From Trifolium pratense (taxonomy: Eukaryota; Streptophyta; Magnoliopsida; Fabales; Fabaceae): 64,000 nucleotides of DNA. Of this stretch, positions 56,079 to 64,000 are shown one piece after another; position 1 is the stretch's first letter, and each line of letters opens with the position of its first letter. Location of the stretch: the NCBI RefSeq assembly GCF_020283565.1, contig NC_060059.1:48628572-48692571 (forward strand). Direction: 5' to 3'. The notes beneath the pieces were generated by a model. That model made no database searches. It saw only the letters and a list, made by a program, of their open reading frames with translations, and was not told where the DNA came from. The position numbers and the translations under genes are program-made.

Positions 56079-56321
56079 GAGACTTGTACCTACTGTCCGT
56101 ATCTAAAAAGAAAAATGCTAAAGGACACGAGACTACTATCGTGAAAATCCCGCGAATGACTAGACATCGTGATGGACCACTCTCTTAAATTTATATTTTT
56201 GATAAAATGTCGAAATTAACCCTAAACTGTTTGTCGGATTACAAGTTGAAAAGTCCGAAAACTCAACGTGGCTGCAAAAAAAGTCCTCCATGATTTCCAT
56301 TCCTCATAGTGAATCACACCA
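54461..56321. other. noncoding sequence with repeated motifs
   Basis: Near 54990-55100 the motif 'ctgaagactttcagagg' recurs three to four times. The following stretch to about 55910, ending cttcttgtgtttttcacacc, has the look of a transcribed LTR, but no ends could be fixed. A (TA)n(CA)n microsatellite occupies 56018-56078. No gene is supported. Confidence 0.35.
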
Positions 56322-56882
56322 TCACTGAAGAATTGGACAACCAGATAGAAACAACATCAAATCTCGAAGTTTTGGGAAGCAAATAAATCCCAATTGAAGT
56401 GTTTTGAGAGAAGGAAGTAGAACAGAAGAATAACCTTTATCCATAGTCAAACCTGAAAGCTGGAGATTCACAAGGGTTGTGCAAGTGAGAATCCTAACGG
56501 GTATTTTTGGTAAAGAATTTGTTCCCACAAAGAGACCAAGATGAAGATTTTCAACTCCACGTTGTAGAACAAAGTTAACCCATTTGGTGATACTCTTAAT
56601 GGGACACTGAAGAGTGAAGAATATAGAATCATATTCAACATCAAAGTGGAAAGTGTGAATAGGAAATTCAGCATCTCGGGAGAGTAAAACTGAGGATACG
56701 AAATCGTTAAAGTGAAGATTGGAGTTTTGGTCTGTAACTTCTGTGTCAAAGTATAGAGTGGGAACTGAAAACCAAAGATTGTTCCATCTCTTTGAAAGAG
56801 TGCTTGTGGCAACGACATGTTTGGTTTCGAGAAGAAAAGAGAGAATGTGGCAAAAAATTAAAAGAAAAAATAAAATTTTCAC
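56322..56882 (-). pseudogene. F-box/FBD-LRR protein fragment
   Basis: The 186-aa frame includes CHILSFL and VVATSTLSKRWNNLW, the C-terminal half of a plant F-box. A region typical of the FBD-LRR family follows (FHFDVEYDSIFF, TTLVNLQLSGL, LPSLKTLQLGF, LSGCPILQ). The F-box start (normally DRIS-LPDEIL) is replaced by hydrophobic sequence, and the frame stops right after GCPILQ, where intact members continue for a further 150-200 residues. Such proteins are substrate adaptors of SCF ubiquitin ligases. This copy is truncated and unlikely to work. Confidence 0.75.
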
Positions 56883-56919
56883 ATCAAGTCATTCGCTTTA
56901 ACAATTTTTTCATATTATT

Positions 56920-57117
56920 TTTTTTGTCAAGTAGTCTAGTGGCTAGAAAATCCAACTTAAAGATGAATAAGTGAAGTGTTCTGAGTTCGAATCCGAGTTC
57001 TTACACATATAGTGTGATGTCCCTACCAACTCAGCTAAGCTCACAAGGACAAATGATGCATGTTGTATTAATAGGGCATAGTGTGAGTCTAACTGCTAGA
57101 CTACTCGACAAAAAAAT
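56920..57117 (+). mobile_element. SINE-like sequence with inverted ends
   Basis: An A box (TAGTCTAGTGG) at about 56932 and a B box (GAGTTCGAATCC) at about 56982 are present. The right end (gtctaactgctagactactcgacaaaaaa) is an inverted copy of the left end (ttttttgtcaagtagtctagtggctagaaa). A SINE with an inverted second head, or a foldback derived from one, fits. No duplication was identified. Confidence 0.5.
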
Positions 57118-57152
57118 CGTTATGTTTAATTCAACTATTCTTGACAAAATAA

Positions 57153-57905
57153 CCAAGTCATTGAGCTCAAGTGATTAATGAGCTTCACCAAAAAAGACGG
57201 ATTTTGGGAGAACCTGAGTTCAATTCCTGGGTGGAACAATTTATTGGCCAGACTTTGTAACAGCCCGGGCCCCTTTTCTACGTATTTAGTAGGCAATCCC
57301 GGCTGTCACCTCACGATCTTCTCCACCCCCCTCTCTAGTGGAGTTTTTGCCTCCCGTGGGAATCGAACCACATACCCTGGGGTTCGATTCCCACGGGAGG
57401 CAAAAACTCCACTAGAGAGGGGGGTGGAGAAGATCGTGAGGTGACAGCCGGGATTGCCTACTAAATACGTAGAAAAGGGGCTCGGGCTGTTACAAAAAAA
57501 GGCGTCTTTTTTTGTAACAGCCCCCGAGCCCCATCTTGGCGATCCCGGTGCTTTACCTCACGACCTTCTCCACCCCCCTCTCTAGTGGAGTTTTTGCCTT
57601 TCGTGGGAATCGAACCACGTACCCCGGGGTTCAAATACGTGTTCAATCCATTCCCACTACCAAGCTCAATTGGTAGTGGGAATGGATTGAACACGTATTT
57701 GAACCCCAGGGTACGTGGTTCGATTCCCACGAAAGGCAAAAACTCCACTAGAGAGGGGGGTGGAGAAGGTCGTGAGGTAAAACACCGGGATCGCCATGAT
57801 AGGGCCCGGGGGATGTTACAGACTTTACTTACCTCGATGCCGAACTCTTGACTACTAGGGGCCATTTCCCTTAGGAACCAGATGGTTATATACAAAACAA
57901 AAAAA
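57153..57905 (+). mobile_element. SINE with 20-bp target duplication, split by a palindromic insertion
   Basis: The 5' part contains 'agctcaagtgattaatgagc' (A-box region) and 'gagttcaattcc' (B box); the 3' part ends in an A-rich tail. The 20-bp direct repeat starting aactattcttgac flanks the unit exactly (57133-57152 and 57906-57925). Removing the insertion (57256-57820 plus one copy of gactt) leaves a SINE of about 183 bp. Confidence 0.8.
57256..57820. mobile_element. double palindrome with TG...CA ends and 5-bp duplication
   Basis: Two foldback modules lie side by side: 57256-57494 (239 bp) and 57513-57820 (308 bp). Each starts TGTAACAGCCC and ends TGTTACA, and they are separated by the palindromic spacer aaaaaaggcgtctttttt. 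Both share an inner segment (ctccacccccctctctagtg, ggagtttttgcct, gtgggaatcgaaccac), so four copies of one unit alternate in orientation. The whole is flanked by gactt (57251-57255 and 57821-57825). Each inner segment contains GGTTCGATTCC, an exact tRNA B-box match, in one or both orientations. No coding capacity. Confidence 0.8.
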
Positions 57906-57925
57906 AACTATTCTTGACAAAATAA

Positions 57926-58097
57926 ATGGAATCCGACTCGGAATTAGTGATGAATCTTCATCATGACATGTTATTTGAGCATATTTAAGGCAATTTTTAG
58001 GTAATAATGTAAAGAAGTTGATCATAATGAGTGAAAAAGGAGCCGAATCGAAGGTTGAGTGTAGCGCAAGCAAAACAGGGAAATTTTGAACTCAGGC
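57926..58097. other. noncoding sequence
   Basis: Left part of a repeat that includes the 71-bp array and possibly a gypsy-type LTR. No gene. Confidence 0.35.
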
Positions 58098-58415
58098 TGC
58101 GCCAGGGCGCAGGAGTGTTGCGCATGGCGCAATTGAGCACAAATTGGAGGCTCAAGTTCTCTGTAGGTTGCGCCATGGCGCCACAGGGCTGCGCATGGCG
58201 CATTTAAGGATACAGTTGCTGGAGAACTTCAATGGGTTCTGCGCCATGGCGCAGAGAAGCTGCGCATGGCGCAATTAAAGCTTGTTATAGAAGTGTTAAA
58301 CCCTGTAAGTTGCGCCATGGCGCAGAGGAGCTGCGCATGGCGCAAGATGAACATCTGGAAAATGAACCCAGAACTGGAGCTGCGCCAGGGCGCAAGGGCC
58401 TGCGCATGGCGCAGG
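58098..58415 (+). repeat. five-unit, 71-bp tandem array of GCGC palindromes
   Basis: Units start at 58098, 58169, 58240, 58311 and 58381, a period of 71 bp. Each has a first motif tgcgccatggcgca (a perfect palindrome in the third and fourth units; one-base variants elsewhere) and about 30 bp later a second motif tgcgcatggcgca. The AT-rich sequence between is much less conserved than the two motifs. Confidence 0.85.
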
Positions 58416-58849
58416 TTCGTGAAATTATAAATAGAAACAGAGTTTCCAGTGCAGAGGTTCGACTTTTTGGATCTAAAATTGATATTTCCACTCAATCTCG
58501 CAATTCTTTCTACTTTTCTTAGCTGAGAGTCATGAAGATGATGCAAGAACGACACAGGAGCATGATGATGCGCAAGAAGATGATGGCATATTAAGCTTCT
58601 CGGTTGAGAATTCGAGGTGAAGAGTATGGAGCATGCGTTCGAGTGATCTTTGAATCTTTTGTAATCGGTGTAATTAACTCAATTCAAACTTCTTTGCTTG
58701 TAAGGCTTTTATGTTTTGTAGCTTATCACATAAATGTTGTTAGTAATTGAATGTCTATGAGAATAGGATTTTGTTATGGATTTAAGAAGTTTGAGTAATT
58801 GATTGTTGTTCAAGAGATTAAACACTAATTGATTATGACTTATGAATTT

Positions 58850-59215
58850 TGTGTTAAAAGCCTCAATGAATCACAAATCACCTAAGAGATTAGGGATTTG
58901 TGATTGATTGAGAGTATTGGATTGCAAGAGATTGAATCCAATTGCTATCAATTCATCATTGAGTGAGTTAACTGATTCAATTGTGCATAAGTTCACGAGT
59001 TGCATGTGAAATACTTCGATCCGACAAACTCTCAATCGCTTGAAAACCTTTTTGAAACAAGAATCGAAAGACTTTCCGAAACTTTCCACAATCAAAATGT
59101 TTAAAAATAGTGTTCTTAATACAATGACCGCGATACGAGTTTAATACAATCCCTGAGGAAACGATAATCTTAAAATACTACTTGTCGACTTTTGTTCACT
59201 TGCAAAAAGTTCATC
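58850..59215 (+). repeat. remnant of a gypsy LTR-like repeat, copy 2
   Basis: It shares three blocks in the same order with 31541-31925, including cctaagagattag, gatttgtgat and, at the end, ggaaacgataa ... tactacttgtcgac ... gttcacttgc. The last block resembles the 3' end of Athila-type LTRs. The 71-bp array upstream may belong to the same LTR. Confidence 0.35.
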
Positions 59216-59710
59216 AATTAGCAGTGTCTTTGATCACTAAAGGGTGCTCTCCATCGCACATGTGTGCTACTATTGTCTCTCTCATTAATCGTCTTATGAT
59301 GATGAGAGATTGACAAGTTCAAATAAGCCACATATACAGGCAGACAAACCATGTCACAGACTGGATTGCAACCCACACTCTCTCCATACCTACGGGTTCT
59401 TTGCTACTTCCCCACCCTCCCCCGGATGTATTAATCCCTTATTATAGGATATTGCCGGTATTTATTTTAATCGTAGAGTCCTTTTGTAATTTGGCCTAAT
59501 GGCCTCCCTACTAGAGAAACAAAATAAAAATTCAACCATTAAATCAAACCGAGATTGATGCATAAGTGGATTACATTCAATTTAAAACATCTCATCAGCA
59601 ACACAATTCTCCCTTACAAAATTACTACCCTATGTAAGGGTATATGAATCAAGCATATAGTTTGACTACACTCGCTTTTATTAAGAAAAACACATTCATT
59701 TCAATTCAAA
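59216..59710. other. noncoding sequence
   Basis: No gene or repeat was recognised. Confidence 0.4.
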
Positions 59711-60267
59711 TGTACTCCATCCGTACCAAATTATAAGGGAAAAATCCCAAAATTTTTTATCCCAAATTATAAGGGAAAAACTATTTTCAAGAATATTTTT
59801 TTTCCTTAATCTCATAAAATTAAATGCAAATTGCATTTAATTTCCTTTCTCCCCCATTTTTCTCAATAAACAACAATCAATTTTTACATCTTCCCATGCA
59901 ACTTATTCTAGGGAAAACCACAAAAACATATTTTAAAAGCTTAATTAGTAAAATGGTCCTTTAAAGACATTTTTGGTTTCAGATTGGTCCATTAAAGAAG
60001 AAAAAAAAGATCTGAATAGGTCCCTTAAAGACATATCCGTTAATCAGTTTGGTCCTATTCGGACCTTTTTTTAGGGACCAAACTGATTAACAGAAATTTC
60101 TTTAAGAGACCTATTCGGACATTTTTTCCTTTAAGGGACCTATTTGGACTTTTTTTTTTCTTTAAGGGAGCAATCTGAAACCAAAAATGTCTTTATGGGA
60201 CAATTAAACCTATTTCAAATTATCGTAATTTTTGTTTTTCCCTTATCATTTGGGATGGAGCGAGTAA
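59711..60267. mobile_element. Stowaway-like MITE with a nested family C foldback
   Basis: The outer ends tactccatccgtaccaaatt and the complement of catttgggatggagcgagta are inverted and start and end at ta, as in Stowaway elements. A partial family C foldback (about 59939-60210, with 'ggtcccttaaagac' phrases) is inserted in it. Confidence 0.65.
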
Positions 60268-60565
60268 AACCTAAATCTCATATCTAGTATCAAATGCCCC
60301 AACAACAACACTTTAGATTAAGCAGAATAATATTTGTACTCCCTCTATCTAGAGCTGTCAAAACTACGGCCCGGCCAAATTTGGGCCGGCCCGGTCGGGC
60401 TTCCGGCTTCATCGGGCCGGGCTAAAAAACCCGGATAAAAAATGGACTATCAAAATTAGTGCCCAAGCCCATCCCGGTACGGGTTGTCGGGCTTTCGGGC
60501 CGTCCGGTTTAATTTTTTATTTTACATTTAGTGCTCAATCTCAACATTTTAAATATGATCAATAA
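60268..60565. other. noncoding sequence with a hAT-MITE-like GC-rich fragment
   Basis: At about 60353-60505 the phrase 'tagagctgtcaaaa' followed by 'ggcccggccaaatttgggcc' and 'gggccggcccggtcgggc' resembles one end of a widespread GC-rich plant nonautonomous element. The other end was not found. Confidence 0.35.
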
Positions 60566-60592
60566 TTTTCGCGCGTCCTATTTTTCCTCATC

Positions 60593-60650
<58 letters not shown>

Positions 60651-60729
60651 TCGCGCGCCGTATTTTTACTCATCCGCTATCTACGAGTTTCTCGCGCGCC
60701 CTAATTTTACTCATCTACTACCTAAGAGT
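60566..60729. repeat. three diverged ~40-bp repeats with embedded (TA)n
   Basis: Three units begin tcgcgcgtcctatttttcct, tcgcgcgccgtatttttact and tcgcgcgccctaattttact. The first is interrupted by a (TA)n run at about 60596-60648. They directly precede the copia LTR. Confidence 0.6.
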
Positions 60730-60869
60730 TGTTGTATAATGTGTTTGTAGTATTGGGCCTTGATTAGCTTAAACCCAATATAGTTTGTGTTAGGCCCAAT
60801 TGTAATGACTTGCTATATAAGCAAGGTTTGTGTGATCAATAAAATTGACTTGGCCATTTGTTCTTAACA
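60730..60869 (+). repeat. 5' LTR of the copia element (140 bp)
   Basis: It begins TGTTGTATAATG and ends CTTAACA. A TATA-type sequence (gctatataagc) is at about 60811-60821 and 'aataaaattg' near the end could be a polyadenylation signal. The bases before it, agagt (60725-60729), would be the target duplication; the other copy is outside the window. Confidence 0.75.
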
Positions 60870-60871
60870 AG

Positions 60872-60885
60872 TGGTATCATGAGCC
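60872..60885 (+). promoter_or_regulatory. primer-binding site of the copia element
   Basis: TGGTATCATGAGCC, two bases after the LTR, resembles the initiator Met-tRNA site TGGTATCAGAGC that is usual in copia elements. Confidence 0.75.
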
Positions 60886-61427
60886 TTTAATCCATCACCT
60901 GTATTCCGTTTCTTGCAAGAAACAAGTTAGTTACGGTGGTTGCAACCACTCTAACCGTCCTAACCGTTCCAAAAGATTGTTCTCCGTTCATCTTCTTCAT
61001 CTCACCACACCAAAGAAACCCACATTCTTCATCTTTCTCATTCCTCCCACTGCAATTTTCTTCGTAATGGCAGAAAATTCAGACTTCTTGAAGCCTTCAA
61101 TTCCAAAATTTGATGGCTACTACGATCATTGGGCAATGTTGATGGAGAATTTGCTCCGATCTAAAGAATATTGGAGCTTGATCGAGAATGGTGTGACAGT
61201 GGCACCGGCGAATGCAACGGTGGAACAACAGCGCATTGCAAATGAGAGTAAGCTTACTGATTTGAAAGTCAAGAACTATTTGTTTCAGTCCATTGATCGA
61301 TCCATCTTAGAAACGATTCTTAATCGTGACACTGCACGAGATATTTGGAATGCTATGAGAATTAGGTATCAAGGTTCAACCAAAGTGAAGCGTGCACAGC
61401 TTCAAGCATTGCGCAAAGATTTTGAGG

Positions 61428-61573
61428 TTCTTGAAATGGGGGAGAGTGAATCAGTAGAAGAATACTTTTCAAGAACCATGGTTATCACCAACAAGATGAC
61501 TTCTTGAAATGGGGGAGAGTGAATCAGTAGAAGAATACTTTTCAAGAACCATGGTTATCACCAACAAGATGAC
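61428..61573 (+). repeat. 73-bp tandem duplication in copia gag
   Basis: Two identical 73-bp copies start ttcttgaaatgggggagag at 61428 and 61501, and 'ttcttg' follows the second. Since 73 is not a multiple of three it breaks the gag frame. Confidence 0.95.
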
Positions 61574-63351
61574 TTCTTGTGGTGAAAGAGTAGAACAAAG
61601 TACTGTGGTTGAGAAAATTCTTAGATCAATGACTGCAAAGTTCAATCATGTAGTCTGTTCTATTGAATTATCTTCTGATGTTACCACACTCTCCATTGAT
61701 GAGCTGCAGAGTAGCTTGATAGTTCATGAACAACGTATGAAAGGCCAACTGATCAAGCAAGAAGAGCAAGCTCTCAAGGTCACTAATGGTGGCAGAGGGA
61801 GAGGTAGGGGAAGAAATTCAAATTCTGCTAGAGGTCGTGGTAGGGGAAGGCAAAGCAAAGAGAATGTGGAATGCTTTCACTGTCATAAATTGGGACACTA
61901 TCAGAGTAATTGTCCCAATTGGAGTGAAAATGCCAATTATGCAGAATTGGATGAGTTTAAAGAAGAAATGCTCCTCATGGCCAAAACCAATGATGATGAG
62001 TTTGGTGAAAATTGGTTCTTGGATTCTGGGTGCAGCAATCATATGTCAGGTAACAAAGATTGGTTCTATGATTTTGATGAGAATTATAGAGATTCAGTGA
62101 AATTGGGTGATGACTCAAGGATGAATGTCATGGGAAAAGGAAATGTGAAACTCAGTATCAATGGAAGAGTTCATGTTTTCACCAATGTGTATTTCATACC
62201 TGGGTTAAAGACAAACCTTCTCAGCATTGGCCAAATTCAGCAGAAGAAGGCTACAATTGTGTTCAAAAACAATTGCTGCAAAGTTTATCATGAAGAAGAG
62301 GGATTACTTTTTGCTACATACATGTCAACAAATAGAATGTATATTGTCAAAGCAGAAGTAATTGCTCCAAGATGTCTGCAAGCTTCAAAACTTGTCAACT
62401 CTTTGCTTTGGCATAGCAGATATGGCCACTTAAGCATCAAAGGATTGAATGTTCTTGTTAAAAAGGATATGGTGAGAGGTCTACCAGCATTGAAAGAGCT
62501 AGATGAGAATTGTGCAGATTGCTTGGAAGGCAAGCAACACAGAGATGCCATTCCCAAGCAAGCAAATTGGAGAGCCAGCTCTAAGCTTGAACTTGTTCAT
62601 TCTGATATCTGTGGACCTATCAATCCAAAATCCAACAGTGGCAACAGGTATTTCATAACTTTCACTGATGATCTAACTAGAAAAACTTGGATATACCTGC
62701 TTAAAGAGAAGTCTAGTTCACTAGAAACTTTCAAACAGTTTAAGGCTATGGTTGAGAAAGAGTCCAGTTGTTCTATTCAATGCCTAAGAACAGATAGGGG
62801 TGGTGAATATACCTCAAAAGCTTTTAATGATTTTTGTAGTAATCATGGAATCAAGAGGCAATTGACTGCAGCATACACACCTCAGCAGAATGGTGTTTCA
62901 GAAAGGAAGAACAGGACTCTAATGAATATGGTGAGGAGTATGTTGGCTGGAAAGGGTGTACCAAAACCATTTTGGCCAGAAGCCTTGAAGTGGGCTACTT
63001 ATGTGATGAATAGAAGTCCCACTCTATCTGTCAAAGACATCACACCAGAAGAGGCTTGGAGTGGAGTCAAACCTTCTGTGCATCACTTCAGAGTTTTTGG
63101 ATGCATAGCCTTTGTTCATGTACCTGACAGTCAAAGAACCAAGCTAGATAGCAAAAGTGTGAAATGTGTTCTTCTGGGACTAAGTGAAGAGTCAAAAGCT
63201 TATAAGCTTTATGACCCTGAAAAGAAGAAAATAATCATCAGCAGAGATGTGGTATTTGAAGAAAATAAAGGTTGGAATTGGAATAAGATCTCAGACAAAA
63301 AGCAAAACCAGTCAAGCAATGATGTTCTCAGTGATGAAGAGTATAGTACAT

Positions 63352-63397
63352 CAGCTCCAGCAAATGACAATGAGGCTCCAGCAAATGACAATGAGGT
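63352..63397 (+). repeat. 21-bp in-frame duplication in copia pol
   Basis: The codons for APANDNE occur twice in a row in the linker between integrase and RT. The duplication keeps the frame and is harmless to the reading frame. Confidence 0.8.
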
Positions 63398-64000
63398 TCA
63401 AGCTGAAGTTGATATGAATACTTCAAGTGATGATAGTGATGGCATTGACTTCCAATCTGAGGTGAATTTGCCTCCAAGAGTTAGGAGACCACCTCAGAGC
63501 TTGAATGATTTTGTCACAGGAGAGGAGCTTGACCAGCTGCATAATCTTGCAGTCTATGTAGCTACTGAAGATCCAACATCATTCAGTGAGGCTGTTAAGT
63601 CTAAAGTTTGGATAGAAGCTATGAATCAAGAAATGCAGTCCATAGAGAAGAATCAAACTTGGGAGCTTACTAGTTTACCTGATGGAGCCAATGTAATTGG
63701 TGTGAAATGGATTTACAAAACTAAACACAATGAAAAGGGAGAAATTGATAAACATAAGGCAAGACTGGTGGCAAAAGGGTACAATCAGAAGCATGGTATT
63801 GACTATGATGAGGTATTTGCTCCTGTGGCAAGATGGGACACAATTAGATCAATACTAGCTATAGCTGCAAGAGAAGGTTGGAAAGTGTTCCACTTGGATG
63901 TAAAAAGTGCTTTTTTACATGGTGAATTAAGTGAAGATATCTATGTTGAACAGCCACCAGGTTATCAGAGGGAAAAGAACAAGGTGTACAAACTTAAGAA

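Larger units (their letters stand above)
60730..64000 (+). mobile_element. Ty1/copia retrotransposon, 5' part (runs off the window)
   Basis: A short LTR (60730-60869, 140 bp, TGTTGTATAA ... TTCTTAACA) is followed by a primer-binding-type sequence TGGTATCATGAGCC at 60872. Gag, protease, integrase and the start of reverse transcriptase follow in copia order. The 3' LTR lies beyond the window, so its age cannot be judged. Confidence 0.9.
61067..64000 (+). pseudogene. copia gag-pol, frameshifted in gag and cut by the window edge
   Basis: ATG 61067 (MAENSDFLKPSIPKFDGYYD) starts a copia Gag. A 73-bp tandem duplication (61428-61500 and 61501-61573) shifts the frame and causes a stop at 61505-61507. 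From the second copy onward another frame is open to the window end, and the shift equals the duplication length, so only this event breaks the frame. Further along are the zinc knuckle [14 protein letters not shown] (about 61872-61913), protease [11 protein letters not shown] (about 62017), integrase zinc region HSRYGHL...CADC and catalytic Asp in SDICGP (about 62602). Then come Asp in RTDRGGEY, Glu in NGVSERKNR, and the RT start [11 protein letters not shown], cut before its catalytic centre. Confidence 0.88.

Noticed and set aside
56468..56818. 116-aa second minus-strand frame
   Set aside because: It overlaps the F-box/FBD fragment in another frame and lacks its conserved residues.
57350..57740. 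tRNA genes suggested by GGTTCGATTCC boxes
   Set aside because: The B boxes sit in palindromes and no acceptor stem, D arm or anticodon arm could be built around them.
57585..57895. 88-aa and 144-aa frames in the double palindrome
   Set aside because: Both strands give nearly the same peptide because the DNA is palindromic; no evidence of a gene.
58229..58555. Overlapping frames of 68-108 aa across the 71-bp array
   Set aside because: Open frames on both strands come from the GC-rich palindromes; the repeat unit is not a multiple of three.

Overview
This window looks like plant nuclear DNA, most likely from a legume. It is AT-rich, has intron-bearing genes with GT-AG splice sites, contains a ribosomal P2 gene and CLASSY-like sequence, and is packed with plant transposon families. 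The legume call rests on overall character and is inference. Only one convincing intact host gene is present: a three-exon 60S acidic ribosomal protein P2 gene at 22456-23906. Everything else with coding character belongs to mobile elements or broken gene fragments.

Two Ty3/gypsy retrotransposons of the Tat type dominate. Element 1 (3292-15744, plus orientation) has 484/483-bp LTRs that differ by one indel, a 5-bp target duplication (gtaca) and a gag-pol broken near both ends. It also has a 22-copy, 56-bp tandem array downstream of pol and three antisense genes. Element 2 (39688-50891, minus orientation) has 403-bp LTRs with two mismatches, a 5-bp duplication (agaat) and an uninterrupted 1903-codon gag-pol. 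It carries its own antisense genes. In both elements the antisense strand near the 3' LTR holds the same cassette: a small acidic, serine-rich ORF behind a TATAAATA box, then a two-exon gene with a conserved HPNS/AFIKA domain followed by a coiled coil. That gene is split by a 101-nt phase-1 intron in both. Element 2 sits inside the left LTR of an older, internally shrunken copia-type element (39585-52305, 5-bp duplication cctca). A Ty1/copia element with a 140-bp LTR starts at 60730 and runs off the right edge; its gag is broken by a 73-bp tandem duplication.

Between these lie many small elements. They include MULE-type foldback MITEs with 9-10-bp duplications (16376, 16995, 32993, 33646), a larger MULE-type element holding a Harbinger-type insertion (19827-21715), Tourist- and Stowaway-like MITEs, and a CACTA element (37971-38807). 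There are also two Helitron 3' ends, several tRNA-derived SINEs and a LINE RNase H remnant.

The most interesting structures are three. First, a 1.24-kb inverted repeat (34141-36650) is built from the N-terminal region of a CLASSY-like gene, whose family recruits Pol IV in RNA-directed DNA methylation. Second, a double palindrome (57256-57820) with TG...CA ends and a 5-bp duplication is inserted in a SINE that has its own 20-bp duplication. Third, the antisense cassette is shared by the two Tat elements. No rRNA, tRNA or CRISPR locus was found.
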